Part shown: positions 56,851-64,000 of the stretch, one piece after another | Layout: each line of letters begins with the position of its first letter | How positions within the stretch are numbered: the stretch's first letter is position 1 | Program-made: the position numbers and the translations under genes | The notes under the pieces: model-generated | Database searches by the model: none | The model's input: only the letters and a program-made list of their open reading frames with translations | Told to the model about the DNA's origin: nothing | Assembly: GCF_037975245.1 (NCBI RefSeq) | Contig: NC_092576.1 | Location: 8,821,501 to 8,885,500, forward strand | DNA from: Apostichopus japonicus | Taxonomy: Eukaryota > Echinodermata > Holothuroidea > Aspidochirotida > Stichopodidae | Direction: 5' to 3' | DNA length: 64,000 nt

Positions 56851-57706
56851 TAATTTACCAACTATAGAAAAAGCGAATCAAGCTTTACGCACATTGCGCT
56901 AATATTGTTGTTAAATAACCACCCCGACTTATACTTCATCATTATAAAAAAAATCCTGGTAACTTCTACACCGGTAAAAGTGATCATCTGGCCAAAATTC
57001 TGTATTATCGAAGGAAACGGTTAGCGTAATAAAACAGAAAGACCAATGATTAGATCTTACAATCAAAGTAACTTCATTAACTTTATTTCGACAATCGAAT
57101 CTGTAGATACATGTTCTAGTCTATTTATAGCAATACAGATGTCAACACATCTTACAACTAAATGCATGAGGTTTTACAATATCAGAATTATGATTTTCGT
57201 CTTAAAAGAATGTCCAGGAAATAGTTCAATGGCCCCTGGATAACTTGAGGAATTAAAAATTCAGTTTCGGATAAACATATATGTTGCATCGAAAGTTTAT
57301 TAACAACTCTACTAGCAACAACACATTATAGCTATCTTCGCATATGCGCGTGCTTCATCGTATTATTCATTTTACCCAAGTCTCATATTTAAATACTGAC
57401 ATGATTGACTGCATGTACTGTAATTAATGTAATTTAACTAATGTAAATATAACACCTAATGGTTTAATGTAATGTAATTAATGTAATTAAACTATCTAAT
57501 GGTTTAATGTTATGTACCGTAATTAATGTAATTAAACCACGTAATGTAACCGTAATCTTAAAGAACATTCAACTTCAACCAACCAACCATAATTATCAAC
57601 AGAAATCGAAATAAGACCGTACAAAAACATTGGTTGAGATATTTCCTCTTTTAGAATTTTTTTCGCCAAGGATAATTAGAGATATTTTCTTTTTCAACTT
57701 CTTTTT
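56850..57706. other. Intergenic DNA with taatgtaat repeats
   Basis: No gene is seen. 57413-57550 carries about two to three imperfect units with taattaatgtaattaaact and ctaatggtttaatg. Confidence 0.5.
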
Positions 57707-58340
57707 TTAAAGCAGCATTTTGCGTTTGGTCACCGTTTTCCACATTTTTGACAAGTCCACCGAATTTTTTTCACATATATCAATCACAAAACAGCTAACT
57801 AAGATATTAGCCAAGTTTTTTTCCCTGCCAAAAGTGTTAATTGGTGAGTAATTAAGGACATTTGCAGATGATGAGAAAAGTGTCCACCGACAAATTACAC
57901 ATTTCATATTAATCGCATGCAGTTCCCCCAACCCACTAGTTTGAATTCAACCAATCAGAGATGCAGGTTTGGTTATGAGCCGCTGCTAAAAATAGATTCA
58001 AAACGTCGAGTTGGTAACTTGGTACAACCAGCGAGCTGGTACTCTAACAGCTCCCTGGTACAACTGCCATAGACAATCTACACAAGCATGGTGTTGTATT
58101 ACGTATTGGTCAATGACGTTCGTAGCTTTTAAATATTCATATTATGGGCGAGGTTTATTTGGATCCCAACGGCAAATATCTTCGAGAAAAACAAAATTGA
58201 AAGTTGTAAATTTTTCGACTTTTATGCCACCATTTGATGTAAGATTTGAATAGATAAGCAAGTTATGTATGTCGTTATGGCATCGAGGAATCAGTGAGGT
58301 TGAGAAAAACCATAGAAAAGGACGCAAAATGCTGCTTTAA
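57707..58340. mobile_element. TTAA-flanked MITE, second family
   Basis: TTAA followed by AGCAGCATTTTGCGT at the left and the exact reverse complement ACGCAAAATGCTGCT plus TTAA at the right enclose a 634-bp element. TTAA duplications indicate piggyBac- or Kolobok-type mobilisation. It contains short internal repeats (ggtaacttggtacaac / ctccctggtacaac) and no transposase. Confidence 0.87.
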
Positions 58341-59119
58341 ATTTGCTTTAGCACGAGGGATTATCAGCTTGAGGCATGTGCAAATGGTGTCAAAGACAAC
58401 AAATCACAATCAATAATGTATCATTTTAGGACAACGACTGGAGAACACAATTTGTTGATTAGTAACGAGTTTATGATACTATTGTTGACTAAATTTACAG
58501 TAATTAAATAACTGCAATCAAGTAACACTGTTGTAATCATATGAAGAAAATATGAACTCTTCATGAAATGATAAGATACAAAAGAAAATGAAAGTAATTC
58601 CGAGAATAGATGTATTTTAGGTTATTTCTGACGAAACAAAAAACAACTCCAGAACATTTATACTTATACTTCTATAACTGGTCAAAATTGGAGAAAACAC
58701 GTTAACAACATTATCTTTCATAATTATAAACTTGTACACACAGACTTGTAAGATGTTTTCGAGCTCTTTTGGCAATAATTGTTTTAGCTAATCAAGTAAT
58801 ATTTATAAGAAAGATGTATTTTCAAATATAATTTGTGTCGTAACATATTGTATGTTTTTATGTAAGCGACACATTTACATAAACTCGGACCATTAACATT
58901 TCCTTAGTTAAATTACATACAAGTGGTTAAATATTTCTAAATATTTCTAGTTTTTACTTATAAGCTCCGACCAATTACGTTTCTAGGATAAGAAAATAAT
59001 ATTTACTTTATTATTCGATACTGGATTTTACTTGATCATACCTGCTAATTCAATGAAAGTTACTAGTTACAGTGCTTTTTAATAAAATTACATTACCAGT
59101 GTTCTATTTCCCACAAATG
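58341..59119. other. Intergenic DNA, nothing recognised
   Basis: AT-rich sequence without exon signals, inverted ends or tandem units that I can support. Confidence 0.4.
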
Positions 59120-59480
59120 TGATGTAACTAATTGTCTTGACTTTTGAATATATATTCACTATATGTATTCACTATATTAACACTATATATTCACTATATA
59201 TATTCACTATGTAAACTAATTTTCTTGACTTTTGAATATATATTCACTATATGTATTCACTATATTAACACTATATATTCACTATATATATATTCACTAT
59301 GTAAACTAATTGTCTTGACTTTTGAATATATATTCACTATATGTATTCACTATATTAACACTATATATTCACTATATATATATTCACTATGTAAACTAAT
59401 TGTCTTGACTTTTGAATATATATTCACTATATGTATTCACTATATTAACACTATATATTCACCATATACATTCACTTTGT
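59120..59480. repeat. 89-bp AT-rich tandem repeat, four copies
   Basis: Units starting near 59136, 59224, 59314 and 59404 share cttgacttttgaatatatat followed by strings of attcactatat. The region just after continues with attcactatata words to about 59530. Confidence 0.9.
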
Positions 59481-60049
59481 AAACACTATATATTCACTAT
59501 ATATATTGAATATATATTCATTTATATATTCACCGAAATGTCCTTAAATTTGCATATCTTTCTAATAACTGTAAAATTTAAGTCAAGTTTAAGATGACTG
59601 AGACATACATCATAGGCATATTAGATTTCAACATTTTATTAAACCAATTTGTAAACAATGAGATTCCACGTTTTTCTGATAACTGAGAATTCTGGACGAG
59701 TTTCACCATATATGGGCATATTCTAATGGTTCACCCAATCATTGAATATAGGCTTTAAAACTACATCTAATTTTATTCCAATCGATGAGATCATTTTGTA
59801 GTATTATCGTGTATCTAATAACTAACAACGTACTATTATCAATTGGCACCTTGACGTACTTACACAATATCACTTTCCCGTGAGATTCGCAATGAAAACC
59901 AAGCTTTTGAGTCGAATGAAGTAGTCTTACGTAACCACCGATGAATGAGGGTATAACCCCCATCGGATATGACAACCTTCATCTGACTTTAGTTATTGTA
60001 AAATTTAATATAATTATAATGTCATTTAAATATGTATGTACATTATAAT

Positions 60050-60184
<135 letters not shown>

Positions 60185-60200
60185 AATTATCATCACTATT

Positions 60201-60206
60201 TTTATT
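60201..60206 (-). terminator. Candidate polyadenylation signal AATAAA of the kinase gene
   Basis: AATAAA on the minus strand 55 bases past the kinase stop codon, the right distance for a very short 3' UTR. The triplet microsatellite begins about 18 bp further on, so cleavage would fall near or inside it. Confidence 0.45.
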
Positions 60207-60260
60207 ATGCAAACTTGAGTGAGATGATATCTTCAAAATAATTAAACCAGTCGTCCGTAG

Positions 60261-60353
60261 CTATACTTCAGTGTAAGCATTCATACTTTCTTCCAGTGTG
60301 AAGTAGGTGGTGTCTTCATATGCTTCGAGTTGAATATTACTACTGCAATCATC
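60261..60353 (-). CDS. Kinase gene last exon (tyrosine-containing tail)
   Basis: 93 nt, phase 0, from a CTGTATGTTAG acceptor, preceded by a CT run, to the TAG at 60261-60263. It encodes DDCSSNIQLEAYEDTTYF then TLEESMNAYTEV. It is joined by phase and by its tail-like tyrosines, so slightly less certain than the kinase exons. Confidence 0.72.
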   Translation of the reverse strand, partial: DDCSSNIQLEAYEDTTYFTLEESMNAYTEV

Positions 60354-63300
60354 CTAACATACAGAGAGAGAGAGAGAAAATAGTAATAATCCATGAAAAT
60401 TCCCTGATCTGTTACACCTGACGTAAAATCCTTCATTTGTTAAGTGTTTGCCTTCCAACACCTAATGCATCTTATTAGAATTAACGTTAATCGTGAAGCA
60501 TTGTATGTCTAACGTATGAGTCATACTCGGTTGTTCTTTGTACGTAGCTTATTTGTTATTTCTACTACCGTAGTCAATACATTACAGGATCGCATATTGT
60601 ATTACCCAATTAACCCAATCCCAATCTTCTTCCTTACTGAAGAGAAATGGTTGATCGAATGAAACCGAATTTGGCTGGTTATAACATTAAAGGGAGTGAA
60701 GACTCGCGCAGAAACGTCTGATGCCGGTAATCTGACCTAGTTTCGAATGAGGTGTAACAGAAGTGTTAGACACCACCATCGATCCTAGAAAATACACACA
60801 CAGCTTGCTACCGTCGGTAGTAAGACACTAGTGTACAGTCAATACATGTAGCAACGGTCAATACTCACAACACAGTGTACATAGCAGCGATGGACATCTC
60901 AGCATGGTATTGTTATGGAACTCCCTGACTTCAGGTCAAAAAAAGGTTACAAGGTATCACGTTTCATTACTGTCTGCATTTTGTAGCGACAAGAAAGAAA
61001 ACTTCACTTGCAAGCAACGGAAATTTTTTTTTTTTCAGAGGGCCGCACGCGGTTTGGGGCGAGTCTTCAATACCTTTAATTCTTTCCTGGAGTGGATGGT
61101 ATTAGGTGGTCTAATGACATATCTGCAAGTGTCTATAAAAAGCTTTAATTTCTTATTATTATCTTCATGTTGATTTATCTCTGTAACCTGATACATTTGG
61201 ACTATTTGTCAAATTGTCATTCTGCTCTGTTTTAGGAATTTCTTCATACTACAATTTTTATTGTAGAAATATTATTCTCCCATATGAAAATTAAGTTAAA
61301 TATAAATTTATAAAGTAAACACAAACATTTTCTGTTGAATCATGATATAAGTACAAAACAGTACAAAAATAAAGGGTCAAAAAGAGTAATATCTTCGTCA
61401 TGCAAAACGCTTTGAAGATGTGATTTTGAACTAACGAAAACTTTCTTTACTTTTATAACGCAACTCGATCGGACACTATGATATTCCTTTATAGGTTATA
61501 GTGAAATCATTTGATAACTACTTACAATACTAATATTACTTGCACTACATAGGTCCAGTGAACTAACGTAGGGATCATATTTATAAGTGTTTTAAGTACA
61601 GAAGTACAGAAGACTCAAGACGGTATAGATTGTAATATGAAACCCATGAACTTTCTAGTGAGCGTCGAGGGAAAAAAAATTACTTCAAGGGGGAAAGTGC
61701 ATCTTGTTTGCAGCATATCAGGAAAAGAAAGTGTACATTTTTCTATTGTTGGAGTTAATAAAACGAAAGTGCAGTTTTTTCAAAACATAGAACTGTAGCT
61801 CTTGATATTTTATTGATTTGAGACCACAAATTGCTTTCAGCAAACGAAAGCAAAGCACGAAAGAAATAATAAATTGAATACAGAATCGAATAGAAAAGTA
61901 ATTACGAATAGCAACTGTGCAAGAATTAACTGTATCATTTATTTCCTCAATGGGTTCCAATTGAGTGAAAATTTATTTCCAATGACGAGTCGTCTTGTTT
62001 CTCATACTAAATTATGTTGAGTTATACTCAGTATTGATTTTCAATATCTTGTTTGTCTACGTAGGTTGTGTATACTTAAAAAAAAACAGAAGGCGTTTTG
62101 TAAAGTTTATCTCTATTTCAGTAGGCCTACAAATACATACAAGTAATGGATATTGCAAGAAAATAATGCTTATAGTGGGTAATTTTACTTGTCATAAAAA
62201 AAAAATCAAATTTCCATTAACATTACGTATTCGTTGCTTTAAAAGATGTTAAATCACATAAAAATTGCGCTCGCTTTCTAATATCTGGTGTCATGATATT
62301 TCGTGACCCTTTAGAGCGAAGGTACTTATTTTATTCCACCCAAATTGCAGCCGTATCGTATCACAAATTACAACATACAAAACGATTGTGGAGCCAATCG
62401 TTCCGTGTTGGATAAAAGGTTATTACCACCATAGGTTAATTAGGTTGAAAGGTTAATTACCATAACAGGTTAATTACTATAATGAAGAAACATGAACATT
62501 GTTTGAAACCACATATCAAATGAACTGAAAGGTGTAAGAAATAAAATGACTTGAATATATGTCTGCAATAAATTACATATTAGTAAACTGAAATCACAAT
62601 AATAGACTAGGCATCCAATGTCTCCTCTCAGTTCTCATTCGAAAAAAATACGACAATAAATTTAAGAAAAAATAAAAATTATCTAGGAATATAATTTATA
62701 AGTTACAACAAAGATATTTCTTCTATGTGTTTCTCCTGGAACAAACTGTAGCCTACCTGTTTCATTGAATGGTATATCGCCGTTAAATGCTTCTGTAGCT
62801 GCTCAAACGTTGGTCGAGCTCCGGGTTTCACGTCCCACGACGACAACATCATGCCATAGCTATAGTAAGCACGTGGAGAAATGTTTTAATCACCAATAGT
62901 CACGAAAAATTTAAAACAAAACATATGCCTACGTGAGTCAGTTTGTTTTATGCATATCAGACATGGGGAAACTACCGTAAAGTATATCGTAAATATTATA
63001 GGAGAGATTGGGGCTAGTTGAAACAATTTTATAATTTTGTCCACTATGAAAAATATCAGCACAACAGTAATACAATTTTCTCATGGTAATAGACCATGAC
63101 ACTGACTATCATCAATAGAGAGAAAAGTAACAGAATATCATGTATTGAGAAATATTAAGCATGAAAGTGTAATTTGTGGTTGTAACAATCTGTCCGTCTA
63201 TAAACAACCAAAAGAAATTACGACTTTCTCATAACCAAAGTTATTTATTTGATGAACAATGGCCAGGACACAATGAAGCTGTAGTAATGTTCCATTATTG

Positions 63301-64000
63301 ATGTGCAATAATCATTACTATCATTGTTTAACGCATTAAGCATGTCATTATAATAATAACGTGGTAGGGATATATAACTAACTTCTGATAGGAATTGAGG
63401 ATCCGTGTGACAGGTATGTGTTATCGGGATTAACCGATTTCACTCAATATGATCAGTTTATAACGTTGTAGGTCTGTGATACATCTTAATGTTAATGAAT
63501 TACAGTGTTACTGGATTGAACACTATATCAGCGTAAATTAGCGATAGACTATATGTTTATCTAGCCTGTTGTAATGCTTGTACTGAACATTTAATTACAT
63601 TGCTTGGCGTAGACCTCAGATGAACTACGTGTATCGTATCGTTGTGACTAATATCGCTCCAGTTTAACTGACGAAAATACCAATCCACCCACTCCGGATG
63701 TGTTGTAATGCACTTTGCTGATAAAGGGTGGTCTTGACCGTTGCAAATTGCACAATGGCGCTTGTTGTGATATACGAAAAGAATAGGTCTATCGTTATGA
63801 TTTACGTTGTTCAAAGACAACACATTGAATATCACAGATATCACCGGTAGCCTGTTTTCGTATATATAACTCACACTGTACCCGGGCAGGCAAGAGACTA
63901 TCACAAAATTGTTAATAGCCATAGAAGCTCTCACACACTACTGCTTGACTGTCTTTATTACTTACATTGCTCCGGGACAACACATTGGCTGACTCAAGTA
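60261..64000 (-). CDS. C-terminal end of a tyrosine kinase, probably a receptor (5' part off the right edge)
   Basis: Three exons (63966-64000, 62757-62859, 60261-60353) join in frame. They encode YLSQPMCCPGAIYGMMLSSW, then DVKPGARPTFEQLQKHL, which is the last part of a tyrosine kinase catalytic domain: the usual P-x-x-C-P...Y-x-x-M-x-x-C-W...P-x-x-RPTF-x-x-L pattern, with a Ser in place of the usual Cys before Trp. The RPTF arginine that stabilises the C-lobe is kept. A 40-residue tail follows with Tyr in AYEDTTYFTL and NAYTEV, possible phosphorylation and SH2-docking sites. Receptor versus cytoplasmic kinase and the subfamily cannot be told from this piece. Confidence 0.85.
60687..61079 (-). 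mobile_element. TTAA-flanked MITE, copy B (inverted relative to 31.7 kb)
   Basis: 393 bp between TTAA at 60687-60690 and 61076-61079. Ends AGGGAGTGAAGACTCGC / GCGAGTCTTCAATACCT. Its reverse complement matches 31694-32055 along its length, including ccgacggtagcaagctgtgt and tgcttgcaagtga. It lies in the last intron of the kinase gene, with a run of 14 T where copy A has eight. Confidence 0.88.
61080..62756. other. Rest of the last kinase intron, no gene seen
   Basis: AT-rich intronic sequence. Short open frames (for instance around 61718-61960 and 61995-62252) have no recognisable features. A ggttaattac phrase repeats near 62430-62480. Confidence 0.45.
62757..62859 (-). CDS. Kinase gene exon (end of catalytic domain)
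   Basis: 103 nt, phase 2 to 0; acceptor TTACTATAG, donor GTAGGC. It encodes YGMMLSSWDVKPGARPTFEQ, then LQKHLTAIYHSMKQ. Confidence 0.92.
63557..63922 (-). other. 121-codon intact ORF in a kinase intron
   Basis: An ATG at 63922 opens a frame to a stop ending at 63557 with no interruption. It contains FVIVSCLPGYSVSYIY near its start and a Cys-rich HCAICNGQDHPLSAKC. It is on the same strand as the kinase gene, 43 bp after the donor of the exon at 63966. No family is recognised. It could be chance, a retained-intron product, or a fragment of an inserted gene. Confidence 0.25.
63966..64000 (-). CDS. Kinase gene exon (partial, cut by window edge)
   Basis: At least 35 nt, ending in phase 2 at a GTAAGT donor. 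It encodes YLSQPMCCPGA, matching the region just before the final catalytic helices, and joins the next exon in frame. Confidence 0.85.

Noticed and set aside
59144-59482. 112-codon repetitive frame (YSLCKLIVLTFEYIF)
   Set aside because: It comes from the 89-bp AT-rich tandem array; the repeated peptide follows the DNA repeat.
60904-61173. 89-codon plus-strand frame
   Set aside because: It overlaps the TTAA MITE copy B; the matching part of copy A does not keep the frame.

Overview
The window looks like animal nuclear DNA. It is AT-rich, its genes are split by GT-AG introns of a few hundred bases to several kb, it is crowded with non-autonomous DNA transposons, tRNA-derived SINE fragments and minisatellites, and it has no bacterial gene organisation. 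A run of at least nine MAM domains, a single USP44/49-type deubiquitinase and the repeat style suggest a marine invertebrate, perhaps an echinoderm or another invertebrate deuterostome. The species cannot be told from the sequence.

Three genes are recognisable, all on the minus strand. (1) 304-29395: a secreted or extracellular protein with a signal peptide and nine tandem MAM domains. I traced 25 coding exons in a continuous reading frame (1536 codons); the gene runs off the left edge. (2) 39526-51108: a complete USP44/USP49-like ubiquitin-specific protease with 11 coding exons, 683 residues, an N-terminal UBP zinc finger and an intact Cys/His box. (3) 60261-64000: the last three exons of a tyrosine kinase, probably a receptor, truncated by the right edge. 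The proteins have no evident shared pathway.

Layout: 0.3-24.9 kb holds the MAM exons, most domains coded by a repeating three-exon cassette. 24.9-29.3 kb is a long first intron with a palindromic element set in a repeat array. 29.4-39.5 kb is intergenic, with a hAT element, a TTAA-flanked MITE and a 26-bp array. 39.5-51.2 kb is the USP gene, with large intronic minisatellites. 51.2-60.2 kb is repeat-rich DNA with a hAT element nested in an older repeat and another TTAA MITE. 60.2-64 kb is the kinase tail, whose last intron carries a second, inverted copy of the 31.7-kb MITE.

The most unusual feature is in the MAM gene. Four separate partial duplications (352 bp, six copies of 78 bp, about 131 bp, and about 105 bp) each copied a piece of a coding exon together with its splice site. 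No clearly new enzymatic or defence system was found. Exon borders were read by eye from splice consensus, reading phase and domain continuity; there are no transcript data behind them.
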